Source of the DNA: Apium graveolens | Taxonomy: Eukaryota; Streptophyta; Magnoliopsida; Apiales; Apiaceae | Length of the DNA: 64,000 nt | Assembly: GCF_009905375.1 (NCBI RefSeq) | Contig: NC_133650.1 | Span: 65,227,669-65,291,668 of the forward strand | Reading direction: 5' to 3' | Shown here: piece by piece, positions 45,026 to 54,824 of the stretch | Layout of the letters: every line of letters begins with the position of its first letter | Numbering within the stretch: the first letter of the stretch is position 1 | Translations under genes and position numbers: made by a program | The notes under the pieces: model-generated | Database searches by the model: none | Told to the model about the DNA's origin: nothing | What the model saw: only the letters and a program-made list of their open reading frames with translations

Positions 45026-45110
45026 AATAGGAGGCCTATTCCTGAGCTCAACATCGCAGCCAACGAAAATATTATTGCAACTCCTAGCTTTTAAAGAAGA
45101 AGCACAATTA
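45026..45110 (-). pseudogene. ABCG transporter exon fragment, upstream half
   Basis: The minus strand reads LKARSCNNIFVGCDVELRN then RPPIE, continuing through the target duplication into 38993-38940 (VSFNDLTVTLK). The join, after taking out element C and one copy of ACTTC, keeps the frame. In ABCG24/28-type proteins this is the segment before the nucleotide-binding loop. A competing frame (hydrophobic, IIFSLAAMLSSGIG) also exists, so the assignment rests on the IEV-F-DL-TLK-KNK-LM pattern. Confidence 0.5.
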
Positions 45111-45455
45111 CAATCATACTAAGTTACACCTAAACTACAAATTTAATAGGTAGAGCATATTAAAAAATTTCTCTATTTACATATCCACCGTAACTCCTCA
45201 CGAGTAGAGTGATAATTCCTGGTGCCGGGGCCGCTCCTTCGATGCCGTGCCTGGATCCTTCGCCGCTGTGGAGGTGTAGCTGTAGTGGGGTTCCTACAAA
45301 ACAACACCGGAAGGGGGTTTGGGGTCCCGCGGCGCCTCCGGCGTGAGAGTAAGAACTCGTTTTTGGGGAAGATGAAGTTAGATATGAATGCAGGATGACT
45401 ATGTGTGTATATGGGCGCGAGAGAGTGATTAACCCCAAAACCTCACCTTCATGGG

Positions 45456-45465
45456 CTATTTATAG
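45456..45465 (-). promoter_or_regulatory. TATA box in the Tat LTR
   Basis: CTATAAATAG on the minus strand, within GGGCTATAAATAGCCC, which is almost a perfect palindrome. Confidence 0.6.
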
Positions 45466-45730
45466 CCCAGGGGTAGGGTTTTGGGGTTGGTACCTTTAAA
45501 TCGTAGTCATTGGTTCTGGGAGCGGAGGATACCTGGCTGGAGTGGATGCTTTACACATGTCGGTGCGGGACTGGCTGAGGAATGTTCCGAGGATCCTCTG
45601 GCACGTGCCCTGATTATTCCCATGATTGATGTGTGATAGTTGTCCCCATCATGTGCTTGGGCCAGTGTCTCACGTGCTGGGATTTATCAAGGTTGAGCTT
45701 GCGGAACTGCGCCGGTCAGGACTGGTAGTG

Positions 45731-45921
45731 GTCAGGACTAGTTCTTCCACGAGCTGTGCGGAGTTAGGAGTCCCGGACTAGTCCTTCCAGGAGCTCTATG
45801 GAATTAGGAGTCTAGGACTAGTCCTTCCAAGAGCTATATAGAGTTAGGAGTCTAGGACTAGTCCTTCCAGGAGCTATATAGAGTTAAGAGTCCGGAGCAA
45901 GGCCCTGCAGGAGCTATATGT
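45731..45921. repeat. 40-bp subrepeats in U3 of the Tat LTR
   Basis: Four to five copies of a unit containing GGACTAGTCCTTCCAG and GAGCTATATAGAGTTAGGAG. GGACTAGTCC is a perfect palindrome. Confidence 0.85.
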
Positions 45922-45930
45922 ACTATCATG

Positions 45931-45946
45931 TGCCCCCCACTCCCTT
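45931..45946 (-). promoter_or_regulatory. polypurine tract of the Tat-type element
   Basis: The minus strand reads AAGGGAGTGGGGGGCA just before the LTR start. Confidence 0.65.
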
Positions 45947-46010
45947 ATGCAGATTTTTTGGATGGGGGAGTAAATTTGGGTGTGTTTGAAGAACGTGAGC
46001 TTTTGATTGT

Positions 46011-46640
46011 TGTCTTTAGGAGAATTTGAGCTTTTCTTTCCCCCCAGTCCGGATTGTGTTGAGTTCAGCCAATCAGGACTAAGGTTTGTTGTGTTTAGAA
46101 GGATTTGAGATTTTCTTGCCCCACAGTCCAGATTGTGTTGAGTTCAGCCAATCAGGACTGAAGTTGGTTGTCCGGATTGTGTTGAGTTCGGCCAATCAGG
46201 ACTAAAGTTGGTTGTCTTTAGAAGAATTTGAACTTTTCTTGCCCCCCAGTCCGGATTGTGTTGAGTTCAGCCAATTAGAAATAAGGTTTGTTGTCTTTAG
46301 AAGGAGTTGAGTTTTTCCTGCCCCCAATCCGGATTGTGTTGAGTTCAGCCAATCAGGACTAAGGTTTGTTGTGTTTAGAAGGATTTGAGCTTTTCTTGCC
46401 CCCTAGTCCGGATTACGTTGAGTTCGGCCAATCAGGACTAGAGTTGGTTGTCTTTAAAAGAATTTGAGCTTTTCTTTCCCCCCAGTCCGGATTGTGTTGA
46501 GTTCAGCCAATCAGGACTAAGGTTTGTTGTCTTTAGAAGAAGTTGAGCTTTTCTTGCCCCCAGTCCGGATTGTGTTGAGTTCAACCAATCAAGACTAAGG
46601 TTTGTTGTGTTTAGAAGGATTTGAGCTTTTCTTGCCCCCT
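46011..46640 (+). repeat. tandem array of about 78-bp units with CCAAT boxes, trimer higher order
   Basis: About eight units, each with CTTTTCTTGCCCCCCAGTCC, GGATTGTGTTGAGTTCAG and CCAATCAGGACT. Units fall into three types (start TGTCTTTA-A/G-AAGAATTTG, TGTCTTTAGAAG-AGTTG, TGTGTTTAGAAGGATTTG) that repeat in the order a-b-c-a-b-c from about 46212. The array ends about 260 bp before the TATA box of the accessory ORF, so it may act as its upstream promoter region. Confidence 0.85.
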
Positions 46641-46900
46641 AGTCCGGATTGTGTTAAGAGAAGGAGTCCGGATTTGGAGGGATCTTGAGCTTTTCTTGCC
46701 CCCCAGTTCGAATTATGTTAAGCGAAGTAGTCCGGACTTGGAAGTTGAAACGGTTTTGGGGATTCCCCCCCAATGATTTGAATTTTAACAGCTATAAGAA
46801 ATGTGGAGAGACGTGCTTTATCATTATTTGTATTAATTACGGTTTTGATGGGCCGTCCAGATCTTGCCACATGGCGAGGCCTTTTGGGATTCACCGTGCC
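46641..46900 (+). other. upstream promoter region of the accessory ORF
   Basis: No gene. From about 46765 on it is matched by the inverted copy ending at about 59765 (for example GAAATGTGGAGAGACGTGC). Confidence 0.6.
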
Positions 46901-46909
46901 TATAAAAGG
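46901..46909 (+). promoter_or_regulatory. TATA box of the accessory ORF, copy 1
   Basis: TATAAAAGG, perfectly conserved in the inverted copy (59633-59641). The ATG lies 627 bp downstream after a CT-rich leader. Confidence 0.65.
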
Positions 46910-48470
46910 CACTCTTCCCCCCTCTTTCTTTTTTTTATCTTCCTCTGATTTTCTTCTTGTTTTTGCTCTCTTTTTCTTCTCTAAAGCTTTTTCGGCGGTA
47001 GTTTACGGGAGAACTCAAGGCTTTCTGTTCGTTGTTCGGTCGTCCCCAAACTCTCCTTTCTCTTTGAACTTGTTAGTTTCTTCTGCTGTCTTTGTATTTG
47101 TTTTTGCATATGCATCGAGTTTTTGTCTCCTGTTTTGGTTTTTATTGGTTTGCTTCGTAGGTTTCTTGTGTTTTTTATGTATATATTTATGTATGTATAT
47201 ATTTTTTGCATAGTTTGGTGTTTTGATTTTCGTAGATATTGTTTCTGGAAGTAGGGTTTTTTGTTTGGGTCCGGACTTGGTTGCTTAGTCCGGACTGATA
47301 TATTTTTGTTATTATTGTGGGCTTTGTGTCCGGAGTAATAGGGTAGTTGTAGGGGTTTGTAGTCCAAAATGGTTACTTTGTTGTAGGTATTTGTTTTGGC
47401 TTTTGAGCTTGGGTCTCCGGACTGTTTGCTTTTGACTTTAAATAAAATTGAACATAGGGTAGTCCGAACCATGTAGCTTTCAAGATAAATAAACTGTAGG
47501 GATTTAGACTAACCTTTATCACTTTTTTTAGGTTTATGGTCCGGACTAAATCTCGTGTCAAGGCCTATATAACTTGCTATCTGGGGCCTTCTAGTTCAGA
47601 TCTTGAGTCTTCTAGTGATTCTGAGCGGATTGAAATGGGTAAGAAGGTGACGACCTCCGATTCTGAAGCTATAACTAAGCTATATGTAGCTCGGATTTCC
47701 TCTAGGAAGGTGCCTTGCACTCCGGAGGGCTTATGGGTTGATACGCCGGGTTACTTCATCACCAAGAGTGATGAGATAGAGAACGGCTTCTACTACAGAA
47801 GTATTAGGTCCGGGTATGCGAGGCAGCCTAACGCGGGTCTGGGGCGTTACAATAAAGAAGAACTTAACAGGAAGTTTATGGATAGTATAGTGGCCAAGGA
47901 ACACTATGAACTGAACAATGAGTACGCTGCTTTAGATCATGCGGCGCAGGACTCGTCAGTCTGGGCTGCGTTTTAGTTTGACCCCCGGATTGAGTAGAGG
48001 TGGCTGGAGCCGGACGAGCGGATTTATCATAGGCCAGCTGATGGGTTTATTCCGGTTTGGTTGGAGCATCTCCGGTCCGGGTGGAATCTGCACTGCATTT
48101 ATTCCTTAAACATTTGTCTAAGTATGAGTATAAGTTGTCTCCGATGCAAATAACTCTGAATGGGATCAAGTGGATGACTTGGTTCATTACTTGCTACAAC
48201 CAGTTCAAAGTGTAGCCCACCTTTAAGTTATGGCATCATATTTTCCACCTGTTCCGGTCCATCCAGATGCCTCTATATGATATTCAGTTCCGGGCTCCGG
48301 AGTGTGGTTATGGTGGATCTTACAGGCCCATTTTTCAACAGTCTTCTTTAAAGCACTGGAATGGGGAGTTGATTATGCTTAGGGGTTTAGATTTGCATTA
48401 CCTTCCTCATGTGGCTACTGAGGGAGTCCGGACTCGGTTTCGTAGTGATGTTCTCCGGGGAGATGCTATC

Positions 48471-50534
48471 TGTAATAACCCCAAATTTTGGAATTTTTTT
48501 AAACCCTTATGAATAGTGATTATTGCTGAATAAGAAAAATTTTCATGCCACACTATGTAGGGGTTCTTCTATTGTTATTCTGAGATCTTATTAGTACTTT
48601 ATATGGGATATAAGTGTATGTAAAGATCGTCAGAATCCAAATTCGAACACTTTGATTTTTCCCGAAAATCCACCAGATACAGAAAGAATTGAGTATAAGG
48701 TAACAGAATAAAATGGATTTAAATTCAAGGATTATAAGAGAGGATCATAAAAAGGAATATAATGTATTGAGAAAGGTTAAGGGAACCTAAGTAATAAGAT
48801 CCCGGGTATGATCCCTCAAACGATAAACGGAAATGAAAGTTAAGCGAATCGTATAACAGATCAGCGGTCATTAGGCAAACAATTAGGAAGTTAATCAAGG
48901 AGATTAGGGATGATGAGGTCATCCAACCAATAAGAAGAGGGCAAGTAAGAGATGATGACATCACAAGGTGACATAAGCATGACATAGGGGGGAAGGAGGT
49001 GTGGTTGATTTAAAACCACACAAAGTTCATGGTTAAAAGGGTAATTAACCAAAATCAAGCTAAAAACAACCAACCAACAATCATTTCACCCAAAACACAA
49101 AGATTATTTCATTTTCTTCACCTTGCTCTCGGCTTCTTCTTCTTTTCCAAAGCAAGAATTTCAAAATTCAAGTTCCAAGCTTCCTTAATTGGTAAGATAA
49201 TTATCTAGTACTCCTTATGCATAGATATAGCTATCCTATAAGTTTAAGCCTCCAAATCATTCACAATCTTCTCTAAGAAATCAATGAAGAAGATAATGAA
49301 TAGTGATTTCAAGATTTTTAACTTGATTTTTCTTGTTTTTCCTTTAAGATCCAATCATCCCTAAGACATCTCAAGGCTTCTTAAGGCTTCCTAGCTATTC
49401 TAATCACTTCAAGGAAGGTATAACATCTCCAAACCCTAGCTTTCCTTTGTATATTAGGATGATTTTGATTGTTATGGTAAAAGAGTAGCTTGATGCTTGT
49501 AGGTTTAGAGTTTGGGTTGGAGTGGTAGTGAATTGAATGTTGAATCTTGTTGATTAGTAAAGGACTTAAGTATAGTTTTAAATTCATGTTGAGAATAACA
49601 TAAATTGGAGAACTTGAGGTGTTGGGGCTGTTGTAGTGTGATAGGGAGGGATTTTGATTGTATGAATGAATTGGGATTGATTGGTGGTTGATTTGGAATG
49701 TTTTAAATTTGGGAAATTGCGTAAATATAGCCGTCGTAATGTCCGATTTACTTTAGGCTATTTTGTTCTTAACATTAGGACCCGAGAACTCCCTGCTAGG
49801 TTTTTACCATTGCCATGATTAGATAGTTCATGTTACGAGCTTCGTTTTGATATGTGGTTCGTTTGATTCCGATGTACGGTTTAGGAGAAACGGTCGTTTT
49901 AAGTAGCGACGTTTCACGAACGAACCATTACCCCTCGCCTTACTTTGAAACATAGGTTAAAGACCTTAAAGGACTAATTGGAGTATGAAACATTTATGTA
50001 AAGTGTATTAGGCAGTTGGTAAAGCACTCGCGAAAGAATCTCCTTAAAACGCTTAATGGTTAATTTATTAAAAATGGTGGAGCCGAGGGTACTCGAGTGA
50101 CTTAAGTGAATCGTTAAGCGCAAAGCGAGCGTTAGAGTCTAAATTGGTTAAAGTATAGATTTATAAGTGACTTTGGTTTAATTCCAACTTATATGTTGTT
50201 TATAGGTTACGAGACTCGTCCCAAGCCAATTGTAACCCCCAGTCGCTCAGGCAAGTTTTCTACCCGTATAACTGTTGTTGTGATGTATATGTGTATATGC
50301 ACGATCTTGTGATAAATGCATATTTGTTATTAGCAAATTCTTACGATATATTGTAGCATGTGATATGGTATATATGCATGCCTGTTTCGTATTCTTGATT
50401 TTTATATCTGTTGGTTCAAATGCTTATTAGTTGCATAATACCTATGCTAGAGATAAGCGGTATTTGAGTATACCCTTAGTGTAGGGGATCAAAAGGTGAA
50501 CTTTTTCTAAAAACCGGGAGGCGAGGCTCCCGAG

Positions 50535-50569
<35 letters not shown>

Positions 50570-52599
50570 TAGTTTTTAAAACTATTAATCGAATAAGGTT
50601 TATTCGATAACTTTATATTATTTAATGAATATTACTTGAATATTCATTCGAGGACTTATGCTCAGTTTATATTATTTAATGAATATTATTCTGAATATTC
50701 ATTCGGGGGCATATGACTCCGTTATTTTATTAATGAATATTAATTTGAATATTCATTCGAGGACTTATGACTCCGTTTACTTTTATTAATGAATATTATT
50801 TTGAATATTCATTCGAGGGCTTATGACTCCGCTTATTTTATTAAATAATATTCTTTATTTTGTTAAAGAATAATGTTTCGATAATCAAACTTACTTTTGA
50901 TTATTCAAATAAAGATAGTACTTTCGTATAAGTATATCTTTGGTTATTTAATATTCATTTCAAGTATGAGTTTTAACACTTCTACTTCGATTATTTTAAT
51001 AAGGATTATCCTTATGGGAATATTATTTAAATGATAATATTCAGATATTTTCTAATATATCGGGACTGATTTACTTTATTAAATCAACATTACTCCAAAC
51101 ATTCTTAAAAATGTATTGCAAGTCTTCAAAATGATTTTAAAAGTTAGAGCGGATCCCAAAACTCATTTTTATATTTAAGATCTTCCTTTCGAAGGGGATT
51201 TAAATACTCGCTCAAAACTTGAGGGATCCGGCTCAGTGGTGTATTTTACATTCGCAACGAGGTTGCTGTTTTGATAAATGAATTGATTACTTACCCAACG
51301 TTCGGGAAGTAAGTCCATCTATTGAGTCGGCATAAGCAACATGGGCTCAGTGGGCGTCCATGAAAGTGTAAGTGGCTGGGTGGCAGTCCATCAACGCGTA
51401 AGAGGCCGGGTGGTGGTCCAGCACAAGGTCCTTATGTGGCCAGGGTGATGACCGGTGGGGGATTCATCCATCTACTAGTAGAAAAGGTTACTTATTGGTA
51501 TCTTTGCCTGATCAGCAAGATATCAGGGTTATACCAAGGTTTTCTCCTTTCCATAATTCATTGGATATTGCAACTCTGTTTATAATTTTCATAACAGAGG
51601 TTTTCAAGGAGTGTATGAAATGTGTATATATATAGGTGTATATATATATCGGGACTTAATGAAGTATCTCGTAACTTCATTATTTATAATGATATTTCAA
51701 GGATTGAATCTATTCAAGTCTTATCTTGTAGTCTCATCTAGGTGATGAACTTTTGAAACTGATTATAACTTGAACGGTGGTAGTTCAAGTAGTATTCGGA
51801 TATAAGTATATGGGAGTATCTTGTAACTTCATCTTTTAAACTTATATCTAGTAAATGATTATCTTGTGCATGTCAAAGATTTTCGGAAAAACGTTGAGAC
51901 AAGGTTAGATATATGAGATCACCTTGCAACGATATTTTATACAGTTATAAACGGGAACTCTGTGTATATTATACATGTCAGAGGATTTCAAAGATTGTGA
52001 AAAGTATATATGTACATATATACTGAATATTTTGCGACTTGGTCGGGGTAAGATATCAAACTTGGTTCATTTCTTCTTGACCAAGACTTTCATGAGTACT
52101 ATGAGAATGCTCATATATTGTAAATCATTATACATATTATTTTAGTGGGCTTGTTGTTCACCATTGCTTTCTTCTTTCATCACACAACATCAGCTAGACA
52201 AGATGAACAGGACCAAGCTTCCAATTCGCAAGCGGTTAGAAAATGTTCCGCAGTTTTCTGGAAGCGTTGATGCCGCCGTAGCTGAGGTAGGAGCTACCAA
52301 TAGGCTAGGTTTTCAACTATTGATGAACCAGATTTATGTATATTTATGAATTGTAATAATGGCAAAGAAATGTAAATTTATTCAGAAACCCTTTTAAGGT
52401 GTATTGGCATATAATTGTGGAATAAAACGACTTGTGATTATTTTTGGATATTCATCTCTGAGACTATAACTTGTGGTGTGTGTGTTTATGGTGGGGTCAC
52501 AGTACAGAATAGTTGATTATTTATTAAGATTGGGTGTTATTAAGGGAAATGGAACTCGTGACAACCCGGATCCCCGACCCCGGATTTGGGGGTGTTACA
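48471..52599. mobile_element. solo LTR of 4129 bp with CTATC target duplication
   Basis: Ends TGTAATAACCCC and GGGGGTGTTACA, flanked by CTATC on both sides (48466-48470 and 52600-52604). Taking it out restores the exon of the accessory ORF. The inside has no gag or pol, no primer site and no repeated terminal segment, so a solo LTR left by recombination is the best reading; a large non-autonomous element is less likely. Ends and size fit LTRs of chromovirus-type gypsy elements. Short ORFs inside have no recognisable domain. (AT)n at about 50540-50566. Confidence 0.8.
50611..50831. repeat. 55-bp tandem repeat, four copies, hairpin-forming
   Basis: Each unit holds AATGAATATT, a 4-6 base loop and AATATTCATT, followed by CGAGG-CTTATGACTCCG. 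Stems of 10 bp recur at a regular distance inside the solo LTR. Confidence 0.85.
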
Positions 52600-53924
52600 C
52601 TATCCAGATGATTTTTGCTGTTTGCGAATGTCTGGGTTTCCAGATGACCCGTAACACTTTCATGATTCACAGGACTATGCATAGGCTAGGCTGTAATTAG
52701 TTTGTTTTTGTGTCCGTACTATTTATGTGTTTTGTGTCCGGACTGCTTATCTACTTTCTTTTGTTGTGTCTCTTCGTAGTTTTTTGACTTGTGTTTTTTG
52801 CTTTGTATCTAGCAGGCTTACCGCATTATAATCCGGATATGTCTTCTTCTGCATACAGTGAAGCACTTAAGGGTTTGGGCAAAGCTTTCAAGCTGTCGAA
52901 GAAAGCTGATGTTGCTGGGTTCGGGTCCAATGCGTCTATGGAGGAGGGGTCCCAGAGCAATGCTGTATCAAAGCCGGAGGTTGATGTGAATAAGACTGCT
53001 CCGGAGCAGAATGCTGAGGTGGAGATGGGTGATGAGTTTTCCAACTTGGAGGATTTGGAGCCTCTTGGAGAGGTTCCTGATGTTGAGGGTGTCCGGAAGA
53101 AGAAAAGGCTCCGGAACTCGGGGACGAAGCCTCCCCGGGCTCAGAATTTCGAAGCTAGTTCTGGGTCCGGAGCTGGTAAGGGAAAAGGCATGGAAGATGA
53201 AGGTCCGAATGCAGGCAGTCCGGAGCTGAAAGTTAAAGTTGCTCGCTTCATGGCCGGAATTCCTTCGGAGGCTGATTGGAAGAAGATGAGCCTGGCCGGA
53301 TTCGATGCCACTATGAAGGAATGCTCCCGGCTCTGGGGTCAGGTACATTGTCTTCATGTTCTTGTTTTTTCTATTCATTTGCCTTAGAATAGTTTTCTAA
53401 GTAATCCATTTTCTGCAGCTTGGTGGCTATATGGCCGGATCTGCTTCTCTGACCTATAATGAGCTTAAAGATGCCCGGACTGCTATTACTGATAAGGACA
53501 CTGAGATTGGTCAGCTCCGAGATCAGATCATTGTTAAGGATACTTCTCTGTCTGAATGGAATAAACAACTCAGTGATGTCACTACCCGGGCTGAGAGTGC
53601 TGAGAAGGAGGTTTCTGATCTTAAATCCGACTTAGCTGAGCTCCGGAGGCAGATGTCCGTTGTGAGGTCGGAAGCTGAAGTAATTGAAGAGTTCAAGAGA
53701 TCTGAGGATTATGATAAGGCCATGGCCAATGTTGGTGCTCCGTAAATTGCTCGTTGCTGGTTGTTACGGAAAGACATATTAAGACCGATCTGGAGGCCAA
53801 CTAGGAAAGCTTTGTTAATGAGTTTATCAAGGTGAAGGAAGATATAGAGCTTGGATTGGGTGAGCCAGAGCCGTTCGATGGCCCTTGCCCCAGCTTCCTT
53901 CCTCCTAATGCTCCGGGGTCTTGA

Positions 53925-54107
53925 TTTGTTCTGATCGGTAACTTTGATTTTGCCTTAAGACTTTTGATACTTTACCGTTTGTAATATTTGTACTTGGCTC
54001 CGGACTTATTCTGGTCCGGATACTATTTTAATATTTGCTTTTATTGCTGCTATTTTGCCTTGCTATTGTAGTTTGTTTTTGCCTTAGAAAGTTTTTTCTA
54101 AGTTGTA
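53925..54107. other. 3' region of the accessory ORF
   Basis: No gene; T-rich with TCCGGA words, likely 3' untranslated sequence. Confidence 0.45.
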
Positions 54108-54705
54108 GTTTGCTCTAGTCCTGACTGGTAGTTTGTCCAGACTAGTGTGTAGGTTTTTTACTTAGAAGATTAGTTCTAAGTAAAAATGGTTGCACTAGTC
54201 CTGAATAATAGCTTGTCCGGACTAGTGGTGGCTTTTTAGTTAGAAAATTAATTCTAAAATAAAAAAGGTTGCACCAGTCCTGACTAATTGCTTGTCTGGA
54301 CTAGTGGAGGCTTTTTAGTTAGAAAATTAATTCTAAGTACAAATGGTTGCTCTAGTCCTGACTAATAGCTTGTCCGGACTAGTGGTTACTTTTTAGTTAG
54401 AGATTCTAAGAAAAAATGGTTGCACTAGTCCTGACTAATTGCTTGTCCGGGCTAGTGGTGGCTTTTTAGTTAGAAAATTAATTCTAAGTACAAATGGTTG
54501 CTCTAGTCTTGACTGATAGCTTGTCCGGACTAGTGGTTGCTTTTTAAAAAATTAATCCTAAGTAAAAATGGTTGCTCTAGTCCTGACTAATAGCTTGTCC
54601 GGACTAGTGATTGTTTTTTAGTCAGAAATATAATTCTAAGTAAAAATGGTTGCACTAGTCCCGACTAATAGCTTGTCCGGACTAGTGGTTAGCTTTGATA
54701 AATGT
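54108..54705. repeat. tandem array of about 78-bp units with AGTCC...GGACT
   Basis: Seven and a half units, each with CTAGTCCTGACTAATAG, CTTGTCCGGACTAGTGG and TTAGTTAGAAAATTAATTCT. Units starting CACTAG and CTCTAG alternate irregularly. Within each unit AGTCCTGAC and GTCCGGACT are near inverse copies. It lies between the ends of the two convergent genes (accessory ORF on +, pol on -). Confidence 0.88.
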
Positions 54706-54824
54706 ACATAGGAAATACTTTTCATTAATAATTCATACAAAATATAAGGAGAAATAAATTGGTTGCTTGTCATATTGGCTACAAGATTTTAGTTGCTTTG
54801 TTTGTTCTCCTACTAGTAGAATTT

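Larger units (their letters stand above)
45210..45928 (-). repeat. 3' LTR of the Tat-type element, 719 bp
   Basis: Plus-strand ends TGATAATTCC and GTACTATCA (inverted TGATA/TATCA). A polypurine tract adjoins at 45931. A minus-strand TATA box (CTATAAATAG) lies at 45456-45465 inside a palindrome, with CACGTG-like words and 40-bp subrepeats upstream in U3. TAGAG (45205-45209) would be the target duplication. The partner LTR is not in the window, so the boundaries rest on ends and polypurine tract. Confidence 0.6.
47536..53924 (+). pseudogene. antisense accessory ORF of the Tat-type element, three exons, copy 1
   Basis: Exon 1 runs 47536-48470 and, after the inserted solo LTR, 52605-52692. It starts MVRTKSRVKAYITCYLG and includes GLWVDTPGYFITKSDEIEN and LKHWNGELIMLRGLDLHYLP. 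The intron 52693-52815 has GT/AG ends and joins HRLG-C-LPHYNPD in frame. Exon 2 (52816-53342) is acidic/Gly-rich; intron 53343-53418 (GT/AG) joins LWGQ-LGGYMAG in frame. Exon 3 is a coiled coil (LSDVTTRAESAEKEVSDL). A TAA at 53743-53745 precedes the likely old end at about 53924. The layout resembles the 'putative gypsy type transposon' family (PF04195). Several stops lie in exon 1, for example near 47976. Function unknown. Confidence 0.7.

Noticed and set aside
46981..47472. 163-codon minus-strand ORF, matched by 59070-59642 on the plus strand
   Set aside because: Both are antisense to the leader of the accessory ORF; the Lys/Thr/Asn-rich composition comes from the T-rich leader. They are conserved only because the region is an inverted duplicate.
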